The position numbers were made by a program, and so were the translations under genes. Source: Leptobrachium leishanense (lineage: Eukaryota; Chordata; Amphibia; Anura; Megophryidae). From it: a stretch of 64,000 nt of DNA. The stretch covers positions 54,048,881-54,112,880 of the forward strand of contig CM019063.1 in assembly GCA_009667805.1 (NCBI GenBank), in the 5' to 3' direction. The notes under the pieces are model-generated. The model saw only the letters and a program-made list of their open reading frames with translations, was not told the origin of the DNA and ran no database searches. Of the stretch, positions 22,481 through 33,582 are shown one piece after another; the first letter of the stretch is position 1; every line of letters begins with the position of its first letter.

Positions 22481-22644
22481 CTGTAGAGGTGCTGCCCGGC
22501 AGTGTGCGGATTCATATGCTGCATTAATTACACTGTAGAGGTGCTGCCTGGCAGTGTGCGGATTCATATGCTGCATTAATTATACTGTAGAGGTGCTGCC
22601 CGGCAGTCTGTGGATTCATATGCTGCATTAATTATACTGTAGAG
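22481..22644. repeat. 52-bp satellite, middle segment
   Basis: Three units of the 10,457-12,158 satellite between two hAT insertions, same orientation and phase. Confidence 0.93.
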
Positions 22645-23083
22645 TAGGGATGTGCGTTTCGGGTTTCGGAATTTCGGAATTTTCACGAAATTTCCCGATT
22701 CGTGTTTTCGGATCCGGCCGATTTTTTCCGAATCGGATCAGACCCGAAAACCGACAGATCCGAAAATTTTTCCGAGCCGACACTAAATATTTTCGGAATT
22801 TTCGAATGGACTTGAAATGTGTCAAATCGAAATTTATTGCTTTGAAACGAGGAGAACAGACGTTCCGAAAAAACGAAAATTTCCAAATTTACGAAAAGTC
22901 GATACAAAAAACGAGCGAAGTGACACGAAAATCCGAAAAATGTTCGATATTCTGAAAAAATCTGTACACGAAAAACGAGTCGAGCCGAACCGAATCGAAA
23001 CAGAAATCGGTCGAAACGAGCCGAATCGAAAAGTTTAAAAATCCGAAAAATCGAACCGAAAAATAAATCGGTGCACAAGCCTA
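22645..23083. mobile_element. 439-bp hAT MITE in the satellite
   Basis: Left end TAGGGATGTGCGTTTCGG and inverted right end TAGGCTTGTGCACCG, flanked by CTGTAGAG at 22,637-22,644 and 23,084-23,091. The interior consists of dense CGAAA/TTTCG words, the subterminal type bound by hAT transposases. Its overlapping frames are artefacts of that composition. Confidence 0.9.
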
Positions 23084-23384
23084 CTGTAGAGATGCTGCCC
23101 GGCAGTGTGCGGAACCATATGCTGCATTAATTATACTGTAGAGGTGCTGCCTGGCAGTGTGCGGATTCATATGCTGCATTAATTATACTGTAGAGGTGCT
23201 GCCCGCAGTGTGCGGAATCATGTGCTGCATTAATTATACTGTAGAGGTGCTGCCTGGCAGTGTGCGGATTCATATGCTGCATTAATTATACTGTAGAGGT
23301 GCTGCCCGGCAGTGTGTGGATTCATATGCTGCATTATTATACTATAGAAGTGCTGCCCGGCAGTGTGCAGAATCATATGCTGCA
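23084..23384. repeat. 52-bp satellite, right segment
   Basis: About six units of the same satellite, ending where a truncated hAT begins. Confidence 0.92.
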
Positions 23385-23696
23385 ACTATCGAATTTGAAA
23401 TTAACTAACTATCGAATTTGATCGAAATTACGGAATCAGCAATGGAACCGAAAAATACGATGTCCGAAATGACCGAAATGGAACTGAAATCATGAATGGA
23501 ATGAAAATGACTTGCGAATTTACAAATTTCACGTTCATACGAAATAACGAAATTATTTTGTTTCGGATCGGAAATAATTTCGGATGCTGTGTATTTCGGT
23601 GCCGATCCGATTCAGAACATCGGACGAATCCGAAGCACCGAATCAGCCTGATTCGTGAAAAAAACAAATCGGTTCGAATCGAAACGCACATCCCTA
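23385..23696. mobile_element. Truncated hAT remnant
   Basis: The right end is complementary to TAGGGATGTGCGTTTCG, and the interior has CGAAAT/GAATCGG words like 22,645-23,083. The left end is missing and grades into the satellite. Confidence 0.7.
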
Positions 23697-23700
23697 TTAA

Positions 23701-24889
23701 CCCTTTCGCTGCTGAGGCATTTCCCGCCTCTTTGAGGTCATTTTTACCGGTTTTGCTCATCATGTTTAAATGCGTTTTGAAGGCTTATTTTAGTATATGA
23801 CCCAGACATATTATATATCATTCTTTCCGTCAGACTCGGCAGATTCATAATATGTCATTATTATATTTATACGTCATGTGCTGTCTGTATATTATAACAA
23901 AAAATGCAATAAAATATGAATTTTCAATAATTTACAATGTGTAAAGTGTTTTTTTCACATTTTAACATGCGAGCAATTGCGGTTATATTTTGTATGGGGT
24001 GCGCTTGTTAAAAAAATTAGAGATGGGGTCTCGTTACATTTTTTTGGGGGGGAAATTACGCGATTTTTAACAAACGCACCGCATACAAAAATCGTTAGTG
24101 CAGCATCATTGTTCACATTATAATTGAAATGGGAACAATATTGCTGCATTAACGAACAAAAAAAAAAGAATAAAAAACTTGTTTATTTTTTTAAAAAAAA
24201 AAAAATTAAATATTTTTTTTATTTTTTTTTAAAAAACTTTTTCATACTCATGTTTGGTATCGTTGGAACGGCCATGCTCTGGCTTTAACCCCTAACTGCC
24301 ACGGATCGGGAGATAGGGGGTTCCAATGAACCCCCTATCTCCACCATTGGTGGCAGTTAGGGGTTAACTCCAGGAGTGGCGTCATCGTGCTATGCACGAA
24401 GACGCCAGTCCTCAGGGGGCATTCCCGGAAGCTTGGCCGACATCCAAGATGTCGGACAGCTCCGGGAAAGGATCACGAACCGGCGCTTTTCGGCGCCGAT
24501 TCGTGATCCGGCCCACCATGGGGTTAATTACAGGTACCATTAGGAAGGTCAGTCTGTGCCCTTCCAAACGGTGCCTGGTATAACCCCCTGTACGCCGGCG
24601 ATCGGGAGGGAGAGAGGTCCAAAGGACCTCCCCCCCTCCCTTTCAGGCGCCTCCTCCGCACATGCGGGGGGGGGGCACCTGAATTAGATGTCATCACGCC
24701 GCCGCAATGAAATCTAATTGTGCCGGCGGCGGTTCCGGGTGCTGGGCAGACATCGAGGATGTCAGCCCGCACCGGGGGGCACAGCGATCGGCCGATCGCT
24801 GGCCCCAAAGGGAGGACGCGCTCAGCGCGTCCTCCGCGGAACGCTACCTGCGGGTGGACGCGCTGAGCGTGTCCTCCGCAGCGAAAGGG
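23701..24889. mobile_element. piggyBac-type MITE (1.2 kb)
   Basis: TTAA at 23,697-23,700 and 24,890-24,893. Inverted ends CCCTTTCGCTGCTGAGG and CCCTTTCGCTGCGGAGG match at 16 of 17 positions. The left half recurs at 29,307 and 29,774. It contains a nested TTAA-bounded hairpin, two GACATC..GATGTC dyads (24,435-24,457; 24,744-24,768) and a CG-rich right arm. No transposase frame. Confidence 0.88.
24285..24367. repeat. TTAA-bounded hairpin inside the piggyBac MITE
   Basis: TTAACCCCTAACTGCCAC pairs with its inverse at 24,350-24,367, and an inner stem GAGATAGGGGGTT pairs with AACCCCCTATCTC. The same structure lies at 30,395-30,477, so it is part of the family or a minimal nested piggyBac element. 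Confidence 0.8.
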
Positions 24890-24899
24890 TTAAATATTA

Positions 24900-25345
24900 A
24901 GCTGTGTCACGGATTTTGTACTTGAGTCAAATTAAACAGTGAAATTTAATTTGTTTCATAAAGTCCTTTGCTGACTATTACTTGTACTGTAAATTAAGAT
25001 CAATTTAATAGTTGATATCAAATTCGATAGTATGGGAAATGTTGTATCCCATAGGCTTCAATGTTAAAAATATTCCAGTTTTAATTCAATATCTAATAAA
25101 CTGTTGCTTATAATATTTTGCAGTAAAACGTCTCTTTATTTTTAGATTTTTTTTTAGGATCTTCTAAGCATTTTTAAAAAAAAAAAGATTTTTTTTTTTT
25201 ATCAATTCGAAATTTGACCTGATATTTCGAATCGATCCGAAATTTCGTCTGGTCGAAAATTCAGATTCGGGATGCCCTCGGAAGCACGAAAATGGTAAAT
25301 TTCGTAGAAAAAATGAGTCTGCACGAAACGAATTGCACATCCCTA
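24900..25345. mobile_element. hAT remnant with TAGGGATGTGCA end
   Basis: The right end (25,345) is complementary to TAGGGATGTGCAATTCGTTT. It contains the shared module CCATAGGCTTCAATGTTAAA, followed by the ATTCAATATCTAATAAACTG word. The left end is not defined. Confidence 0.6.
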
Positions 25346-25651
25346 ATTCTTGGAAGATCAAAGTTCTCAGAAAGTCGAGCAATTGGTTTTATGCTACTTA
25401 GTCTAAGAGTTCATGACCATGTTGCTTGATGCTGAAGTTGAAGTATTTATGATGCCATCTTGCATCAGGACAGAAGATAGAATCAGGAGAGGGTGCATGG
25501 TTGGAATTCATGGAAAGAAGGTTACAACAGGTCCGTGATTCAGTTTCCTAAGGGTGATGCCCAGAAGAAAATTTGAGGCTCATCCAAGGTCACAGAGGGA
25601 GACAGTGAGTTGCTAAGGGTTATCGGCTCAAGTTAACCTTTCCGTTTAGAG

Positions 25652-25783
25652 CAGGGCTGTCAAAATACAGGACCCAGATGTTTGTAAACTACAACTCCCG
25701 CAATTCCCTGGAAATCTATTGCATTGAAAGAATTTTGGGAATAGTAGGCAACATCTGGGGGGGCCATGAGTTTGACAGCCCTT
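25652..25783. mobile_element. hAT MITE with CAGGGCTGTCAAA ends
   Basis: 132 bp with inverted ends CAGGGCTGTCAAA and TTTGACAGCCCTT. Flanks GTTTAGAG/CTTTAGAG match at seven of eight positions. It contains ACTACAACTCCCGCAATTCC, close to the vertebrate ZNF143/Staf motif. A relative lies at 42,823-42,958. Confidence 0.8.
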
Positions 25784-26045
25784 CTTTAGAGACTCCTTGT
25801 TACCAGCTATGTCGGAGTAGGGCCCATCACCTTCCCTGTGTTTATCACCAGCCTGCAGGACCAGACTCTTAATCAAAGTGAACAATACGGAGATATACAA
25901 ACAGTGGAGGAGCTTGCTTTACCCACCAGAGCAGCAGTTGATATGTATTCGACATATCCAGGACATACTTGAAAACGAGAGAAATCTCAATGTATCATTC
26001 CTGGTAAAATACTTTTATAAATAAATAAATAAAAAATCTTTACCA

Positions 26046-27150
26046 AAACCCTATATCCAAACCCTAACCCCAATTTCTGCCCAAATCCTAGTTTCTAACC
26101 CTAGATCTAATTTCTACCCAGCCCTAATTTTTAACCTTATCTCTAAATCCTAACCCTAATTTCTAACACTATTTTTTAATCCCATCCCTAATTTTTTACT
26201 GTAACTATAAACCCTAACCCTATTTTCTCATCTTGACCCCTAAACCTAATTTCATGTTCTATTCCTAGCACTGCATCCTAACCCTATCCCCAAACCCTAA
26301 CCCTAATTTTTAACCTTATCGCTAAATCTAACCTTAATTTCTGACACTAACCTCTAATCCCATCCCTCATTTTTAACCTTAACCCTAAACCCTGACCCTG
26401 ATTTCTCACCTTAACCCCTAATCCTAATTTAATTTCTATCCCTAACCTTGATTCCTAACCCTATCCCCAAACCCTAATTTCTAACCTTAACCCTTATTCC
26501 TAATTTCATTTTCTATCCTTGACGCTGATTCCTAACCCTATCCCCAAACCCTAACCCTACTTTCTATCCTTATCTCTAAAACGGAATCCTAACTTCTACT
26601 CCTAATGTCTAATTCCTAACACTAATTTCTATCCCTAACCCTAATGTTAACCCTTTCCCCAAACCCTAGTCCACATTTCTGTCCCTAATCCTAATTTTAA
26701 CCCTATTCCCAAACGCTAACCCTAATTTCTAACCTTAACCCTTAATCCTAATTTCATTTTCTATCCTTAACCCTGATTCTTAACCCTATCCCCAAACTCT
26801 AACCCTAATTTCTAACCTTATCTCTAAAACTTAATCCTAACTTCTATCCCTAATGTCAAATTCCTAACACTAATTTCTATCGCTAACCCTAATTTCTATC
26901 CCTAACCCTAATGTTAACCCTTCCTCAAACCCTAGCCCAAATTTCTGTCCCTAACCCTAATTTTAATCCTTTCCCCAAACCCTAGCCCAAATTTCTATCC
27001 CTCGCCCTAATTTTAACCCTTTCCCCAAATCCTAGCTCAAATTCTATCCCGAACCTATATTTTTTAAATTAACTCTTAACCCTAACTTCTAATTCATATC
27101 CCTCGTTATTTTGAACTCTAACCCTTATTCCTATTCCATCCTCACCCTAG
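26046..27150. repeat. Degenerate telomere-like array
   Basis: About 1.1 kb of CCCTAA-related words (AACCCTAATTTCTAACCTTA type), far more irregular than true telomere DNA and in the same orientation as the 2.3-4.4 kb array. No coding meaning. Confidence 0.9.
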
Positions 27151-27159
27151 CTATCGAAA

Positions 27160-27929
27160 TTAACACTTCAATTCGGCTTGGCCACGTCACCAAATATAAG
27201 CATCTCATGTAACGTTTTTACCATTTTTTTATTTGCTTTTTCCTCTGCGTCTCTGTAGAACTCAAAACAAACATATTATAAAATATATAATAAACAAACT
27301 CATCTACTTTATTTACATATGATCGATCTGAAAAAAGAATACACAATTCTATGACTTGCTCCCAACGGTTGTTTACATCTGAGAAAAGATTTTGAAGGGA
27401 ATCATTAGGAATATATCACTGATATAATGGAATGTGAATATTTATGTTCAAAAGTGTCTAAAATTAGAAATGATGGCATAAGCAATATATGACAAAAAGA
27501 AAAAAAAAAAGACAGTCACCCACTGGGGCAATTTATTATCATTATTACTATTTATATTAATAAGAAATGCTCTGCCGTGTCTCCGGCGCCTCTTAGCATT
27601 TCTTTTATTTTTTTTCCGTATCATATAAATAGTTTCTTTATTCCACGCCGCACGTTATCGCTCAGAAAAACACATTCACTTTCTTTTGAAAGAAAAAAAA
27701 AAGTGAGTAATGAGGCGGAAAGTAAAGAAAATAACTTTTCAACACCAGAGAAATATTCATGTTCAGCAAGTGTATTGATTTTAAATTATTGTTGATTATG
27801 TTTTGGGTGTGAAAGCTGCATTTTTAGTAATAGGAGCAGATTTGTTGAGTTTGAACAGCGTTGCTCGGGTGATTTGGCGATGTCCTGAAGCTGCGGGGCT
27901 ATTAAAATTGTATGTGTATCAAATCTAAA
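27160..27929. other. Gene-free AT-rich stretch
   Basis: No supported gene. Contains poly-A tracts and no clear repeat ends; part may be single-copy. Confidence 0.35.
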
Positions 27930-27933
27930 TTAA

Positions 27934-28683
27934 CCCCATAGAGACCAGGCAGTTTTACCATTGTCAGTCCGAAAGTACCCACTGCTGTTTTTACATTTCT
28001 GCCCTGTTTGTATTTAGGTCTAATTTTCCTCTTACTCGTTTATGGAACCCATATACTGTATATTATACATCGTTTTTATCGCCATTAAATGGACTTTCTG
28101 AAGATCTTATATCTTATTTACTATATAAAAATTTATGAAATACGATGACAAAATGGATAAAACACACTTTTTCAAACTTTAATCCCCAAAATTTACAACC
28201 GCCAAAAAAGACCCCGGCTAAATAGTTTAAAAATTTTGTCCTGAGATTAGAAATACCCAATTTTTACATGTTTTTACTTTTTAACCCCTTCACTGCTGAG
28301 TCTTTTCCCCTCTGTATGCCGAGCTAATTTTTACTGATTTATGCTCATCATGTTTAAACATGATTTGAAATCCTATTTTATTATACTGCATACAATTTTT
28401 TTTTCTAATAATCCACTTTTTTTTTTTTACTCTTTTTTTTAATCTATTTTCTATTTTCTTATTTTTACACTAAACGTGATCAGGCCTTTCCAAAGGACCC
28501 CCCTTAATCCACTTGGCAGCTAGGGGTTAACTGGCCAACTTACATCATCGCACATATGGCGACAACATCAGGGGGTGGGGATTGACCAGAGACTTGGCCG
28601 ACATCCAAGATGTCAGCCACCTCCGGGTGCGGATTGCGATCCAGCGCCTATTGGTTGTGAATTGCGATCCTGCACCTAAGGGG
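27934..28683. mobile_element. piggyBac-type MITE with nested copy
   Basis: TTAA at 27,930-27,933 then CCCCATAGAGACCAGGCAG, the same left half as 7113. A second piggyBac-like start, TTAACCCCTTCACTGCTGAG, interrupts it at 28,281. The end near TTAA 28,684-28,687 continues into GAGAGGTACCGCTGG as at 8260. The dyad GACATCCAAGATGTC lies at 28,596-28,618. Confidence 0.65.
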
Positions 28684-28752
28684 TTAAAGAGAGGTACCGC
28701 TGGAAAGGACAAGGAAGCCAAACCAATGTGGGACCCCAGCCAGAGAGGTGAG

Positions 28753-29100
28753 CAGGACCGCCATCAGGGCATTACAGCCCATGCTGTGGTAAGGGGCCCA
28801 GGGACTGGGGGGCCCACCGTCGGCGGCTATGTATTTTTACTTTTGGCCGCAGGCCTCGGAGGAGGTTCTGCGGCCTACCTGGGCCCGGCCGCCAAGCAGA
28901 GCCTCCAAGATGGCGGCCAGCAGTCGACAGGCCCCTCTGATGTCGCCCAGGGTTTTTTCCCGAGCCGGTGCCGCACGTGGTACGTACCCTGCTAGGAGGT
29001 GCCCAGTCGAGAATGCGTGACTGAGTGCCGCGTTGAAGAAAGGGCGGGCAGCTGCGTGCGTGTGCAGGTCACGCGGTCCGGCCAGTCAAGTGGTACTGAG
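28753..29100. mobile_element. Likely hAT end in CpG-rich DNA
   Basis: Starts CAGGACCGCCATCAGGGC, resembling a common CAGGGCCGCCATCAGGG hAT terminus, followed by AAGGGGCCC. It carries CCAAGATGGCGGC (28,905-28,917), a strong YY1-type motif. The right end is not found. Frames of 137 and 63 codons look incidental. Confidence 0.45.
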
Positions 29101-29306
29101 ACTGCAAGTAAAAAAATAAATGGTTTAAAAAATATTTAATAAAAATACTAATTATTTTTACATTGAAACCTATGGTGAAAAATACCTTATTTCTTTAAAA
29201 TAAGCTAGGATACTTAAAATTTCAGCTAAAAAATCCCAAAAAATGCCTAAAAAATAAATAAACAAAATGTCTTTTTGCTGCAAGTTAAAAAAAATAAATA
29301 GTTTAA

Positions 29307-29769
29307 CCCCTTCGCTGCTGAGCCATTTCACACCTGTGTGCTGAGCTCATTTTTACCGCTTTTTTGCTCATCATGTTTAAACGCAATTTGAAGTCACATT
29401 TTATTATACGAGCCAGACATATTATATATCGTTCTTTCCGGCAGACTCGGCAGATTCATAATATATAATTATTATATGTATACGTCATGTCCTGCCTGTA
29501 TATTATAACAAAAAAAATGCAATAAAAATTGAATTTTCAATCATCTACAGTGTGTAAAGTGTTTTTGTTTCGCATTTTATCACATATTTTCATATTTTTC
29601 ATATATTTCATATTTCTATGGGGTGTGCTTGTTAAAAAAATAAATGAGGACTCGTTACATTTTTTGGGGGAAATTACGTGATTGTTAGCAAACACCCCCC
29701 CATAGAAAAAAATCGTTAATGCAGCAATATTGTTCACATTATAATTGAAATGGGAACAATATTGCTGCA
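29307..29769. mobile_element. piggyBac MITE, left-half copy
   Basis: TTAA at 29,303-29,306 then CCCCTTCGCTGCTGAGCC. It ends in a hairpin (29,716-29,773) whose 20-bp arms TTAATGCAGCAATATTGTTC are perfect and begin and end with TTAA. Head-to-tail with the next copy. Confidence 0.75.
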
Positions 29770-29773
29770 TTAA

Positions 29774-30774
29774 CCCTTTCGCTGCTGAGGCTTTTCCCGC
29801 CCCTGTGCTGAGGTCATATTTACCGGTTTTGCTCATCATGTTTAAACGTGTTTTGAAGGCTTATTTTAGTATATGACCCAGACATATTATATATCGTTCT
29901 TTCCGTCAGACTCGGCAGATTAATAATATGTCATTATTATATGTATACGTCATGACCTGTCTGTATATTATAACAAAAAATGCAATAAAATATGAATTTT
30001 CAATAAATACACTTTACATGTTGTAAATTTTTTCACATTTTAACATGCGAGCATTTGCGGTTATATTTTGTATGGGGTGCGCTTGTTAAAAAAATTAGAA
30101 ATGGGGTCTCGCTACATTTTTTTTTGGGGGAAATTACGCGATTTTTAACAAACGCACCGCATACAAAAATCTTTAGTGCAGCATCATTGTTCACATTATA
30201 ATTGAAATGGGAACAATATTGCTGCATTAACAAAACAAAAACAAAAAAAACTTTTTTTTTTTTTTTTATAATTTTATTTTTAAATATTTTTTATTTTTAT
30301 TTTTATTTTTATTTTTTTAAAAAAAACTTTTTTCACAGTCGTGTTTGGTATCGTTGGAACGGCCATGCTCTGGCCAATCTAACAGTACCAAACTTTAACT
30401 CCTAGCTGCCACGGATCGGGAGATAGGGGGTTCATTGGAACCCCCTATCTCCACCGTTGGTGGCAGCTAGGGGTTAACTCCAGGACTATGCACGTGCTCG
30501 TGCTATGCACGATGACGCCAGTCCTCAGGGGGAGTTTCCCGGAGGCTTGGCCGACATACAAGATGTCGGCCAGCTCCAGGAAAGGATCACGAACCGGCAC
30601 TTTTCAGCGCCGATTCGTGATCCGGCTCCCCAGGGGTTAATGACAGCCACTGTTTGGAAGGGCAGGCTGAAGGACCGGATTGCTGCTTCCTGTGCTCGGA
30701 CATGCTGAGCGCGTCCGTAACACAGGAGAACCACTTGGCTGGACGCGCTGAGCGCCTCCATAGCAGCCAAGTGG
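29774..30774. mobile_element. piggyBac MITE, second tandem copy
   Basis: TTAA at 29,770-29,773, then CCCTTTCGCTGCTGAGG; right end complementary to CCACTTGGCTGCTATGG before TTAA 30,775-30,778. Same order of parts as 23,701-24,889: hairpin at 30,173-30,232, TTAA hairpin at 30,395-30,477, dyad at 30,549-30,571. Confidence 0.8.
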
Positions 30775-30844
30775 TTAAAACAAAAAAAACCGGTTTATCT
30801 TTTTACTTTTTCTTATTTATTTACTTTTTTGTTTACATATAACA

Positions 30845-30930
30845 TGGTAACCCCTATCTCCATGTAATTGGGCAGACTAGATGGGCCGAAAGGTTATTAT
30901 CTGCCGACATTTTTCTATGTTGCTATCTCC
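30845..30930. repeat. Retroposon tail-like fragment
   Basis: Contains GCAGACTAGATGGGCCGAA and TTATCTGCCGAC followed by TTCTATGTTGCT, words I associate with the 3' tail of a common amphibian retroposon. Assignment is from memory of the motif only. Confidence 0.3.
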
Positions 30931-30944
30931 ACCATAGATGGCAG

Positions 30945-31182
30945 TCTATTGGCTTGTGGTGCTGATTCAGCACCGTGGAAAATTGACAGGGACGCGGTGC
31001 TGTGTGAAAATTTATAACGAATCGATTTTGTTTCAGTGAATCGATTCGTTATGTATAAATTAGTTTCGTTTCTTTCGCGATTCGTAAGAAATCATGTCAT
31101 ATTTCAGAAGCATCTCCGAAATCCGAATTAGCAGAATTTTGGACGAATTGTGATTCATTACGAAACAAAACGCACACCTCTA
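30945..31182. mobile_element. hAT remnant, TAGAGGTGTGC family
   Basis: The right end is complementary to TAGAGGTGTGCG. The interior has CGTTTCG/GAATCGATTCG words and a GGTGCTGATTCAGCACC segment like the inverse of about 45,530-45,600 in the 43,584-45,837 element. Confidence 0.65.
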
Positions 31183-31790
31183 ACGCTGGGTCAACCATTG
31201 AACGGACAAGAATGTAAGTCGAAAACCAAGGGGCAACGATTTGGACCAATGAGGCTTCTGTCAAATTGCTGCAGTTACTAACATTTAGAGCAAAAAACTA
31301 AATACATCTGTAAATCCTTATGAGAAATTATAGAATTGTAACAAAAGCAGCGCATATCGTGAATAAGCTGCGTATGGTATATTAGATATCAGTCAGATGG
31401 AGTAAATGTTTTGCACGATGTTCCCAATGAAAGATGCACATCCTCAGGAATTATTCCTGCTATTAGATTCACTTCATCTTTGTCAAAAACACTTATAGAT
31501 TTTCTTTTCTTTTTTTTTCCGAACAGCTACTTACATCCCTCTAGAATGGAGCGAAAACGAAATCGATCAATAGTTATTTTCAATGTTTTCTTCTTTCTTC
31601 ACGCAATTATTGACTCGCAAATGCATACGTTTACCTTATATGATAAAATATTATTAGAGTAGGGATTTTTAGAACCAGGTTCTGCTTGTCTAAATGAACA
31701 ATACAGAAGCTAAATATAATCCAGAAATTCTGTGTCACTGCCAATAACACCGCGAATGGCGCTGAGGAATAGAAATAAATTATGTTATTC
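31183..31790. other. Apparently single-copy stretch
   Basis: No repeat signature or gene recognised; mixed composition. Candidate non-repetitive host DNA. Confidence 0.3.
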
Positions 31791-31815
31791 TAACTCACCT
31801 CATTCTCCTGCCTCC

Positions 31816-31893
31816 TCTCTATAAAGATAGATAAAAAGATAGATAGTAGATATATAGAAATAGAGATGATAGACAGATAGATAGGCAGAGATA
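31816..31893. repeat. GATA microsatellite, left part
   Basis: Degenerate AGATAGATA repeats that resume at 33,534-33,582 on the other side of the Tc1 element, so they predate it. Confidence 0.85.
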
Positions 31894-31895
31894 TA

Positions 31896-33531
31896 CAGTC
31901 AGGACCAGAAATATTGGGACATGGACACAATTCTAACATCTTTGGCTCTATACACCACCACAATGGAGTTGGAATGAAACAAACACAATGTGCTTTAACT
32001 GCAGACTGTCAGCTTTAATTTGAGGGTATGTACATCCAACTCAGGTAAACGGTGTAGGACTTACAGCAGTTTGCAGATGTGCCTCCCACTTGTTAAGGGA
32101 CCAAAGGTAATGGAACAATTGGCTTCTCAGCTGTTCCATGGCCAGGTGTGTGATATTCCCTCATTACCCCAATTACAATGTGCAGATAAAAGGCCCAGAG
32201 TTCATTTCAAGTGTGCTATTTGCATTTGGAATCTGTTGCTGTCAACTCTCAAGATGAGATCCAAAGAGCTGTCACTATCAGTGAAGCAAGCCATCATTAG
32301 ACTGAAGAGAAAAAAAAAACATCAGAGAGATAGCAAGAACATCAGGCGTGGCCAAAACAACTGTTTGGAACATTCTCAAAAAGAAGGAAGCACCGGTGAG
32401 CTCAGCAACACCAAAAGACCCGGGAGACCATGGAAAACAACTGTGGTGGATGAACGAAGAATTCTTTCCCTGGTGAAGAAAACACCCTTCACAACAGTTG
32501 GCCAGATCAAGACCACTCTCCAGGAGGTAGGTGTATGTGTGTCAAAGTCAACAATCAAGAGAAGACTTCACCAGAGTGAATACAGAGGAAACCATTGGTG
32601 AGCCTCAAAAACAGGAAGGCCAGATTAGAGTTTGCCAAACAACACCTAACAAAGCCTTCACAGTTCTGGAACAAGATCCTATGGACAGATGAGACCAAGA
32701 TCAACTTGTACCAGAGTGATGGGAAGAGAAGAGTATGGAGAAGGAAAGGAACTGCTCATGATCCTAAGCATACCACCTCATCAGTGAAGCATGGTGATGG
32801 TAGTGTCATGGCGTGGGCATGTATGGCTGCCATTGGAACTGGTTCTCTTGTATTTATTGATGATGTGACTGGTGACAAAAGCAGCACGATGAATTCTGAA
32901 GTGTTTCGGGCAATATTATCTGCTCACATTCAGGCAAATGGTGCAGAGCTCAATGGACGGCGCTTCACAGTGCAGATGGACCATACTGCAAAAGCAACCA
33001 AAGAACTTTTGAAGGGACAGAAGTGGAATGTTATGCAATGGCCAAGTCAAACACCTGACCTGAATCCCATTGAGCATGCATTTCACTTGCTGAAGACAAA
33101 ACTGAAGGGAAAATGCCCCAAGAACAAGCAGGAACTGAAGACAGTTGCAGTAGAGGCCTGGTAGAGCATCACCAGGGATGAAACCCAGCGTCTGGTGATG
33201 TCTATGCGTTCCAGACTTCAGGCTGTGATTGACTGCAAAGGATTTGCAACCAAGTATTAAGAAGGGAAAGTTTGATTTATGATTATTATTATGTCCCATT
33301 ACTTTTGGTCCCTTAACAAGTGGGAGGCACATCTGCAAACTGCTGTAAGTCCTACACCGTTCACCTGAGTTGGATGTACATACCCTCAAATTAAAGCTGA
33401 CAGTCTGCAGTTAGCGCACATTGTGTTTGTTTCATTCCAACTCCATTGTGGTGGTGTATAAAGCCAAAGATGTTAGAATGACATGTTAGAACAAAGATGT
33501 GTCAATGTCCCAATATTTCTGGACCTGACTG
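31896..33531 (+). mobile_element. Tc1-type transposon, 1636 bp
   Basis: Ends CAGTCAGGACCAGAAATATT and its inverse, with TA on both sides (31,894-31,895; 33,532-33,533). Inverted repeats are long, about 220 bp, including GGTGTAGGACTTACAGCAGT and its complement near 33,340. The single gene encodes a defective Tc1 transposase. Confidence 0.95.
32254..33260 (+). pseudogene. Tc1 transposase, inactivated
   Basis: Start MRSKELSLSVKQAI at 32,254. Frameshifts lie at the poly-A run 32,311-32,320 and near 32,585. First catalytic Asp in ILWTDETK, second in VQMD (32,973-32,981), Glu in PDLNPIEH. The spacing between the last two is 30 residues rather than the family's 34, because four residues directly after the Asp are missing. 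A TAG at 33,162-33,164 ends the frame about 32 codons before the usual C-terminus (stop 33,258-33,260). Confidence 0.92.
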
Positions 33532-33582
33532 TATACGGATGGATAGATATGGACAGATAGATGGATAGATATAGATAATTTA

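Noticed and set aside
24744..24900. Bacterial-type terminator or operator in the CG-rich dyads
   Set aside because: The context is a eukaryotic piggyBac MITE; the dyads are family features.
26046..27150. True chromosome end
   Set aside because: CCCTAA words are degenerate and ordinary sequence continues on both sides; it is an interstitial array.
28582..28995. 137-codon frame in CpG-rich DNA
   Set aside because: Crosses the piggyBac end and hAT start and has no domain-like content.
32020..32253. Upstream Met of the Tc1 frame as the start
   Set aside because: It lies in the long inverted repeat; the family start is the in-frame Met at 32,254.
32916..33389. 157-codon minus-strand frame
   Set aside because: Antisense to the Tc1 transposase and its right inverted repeat.
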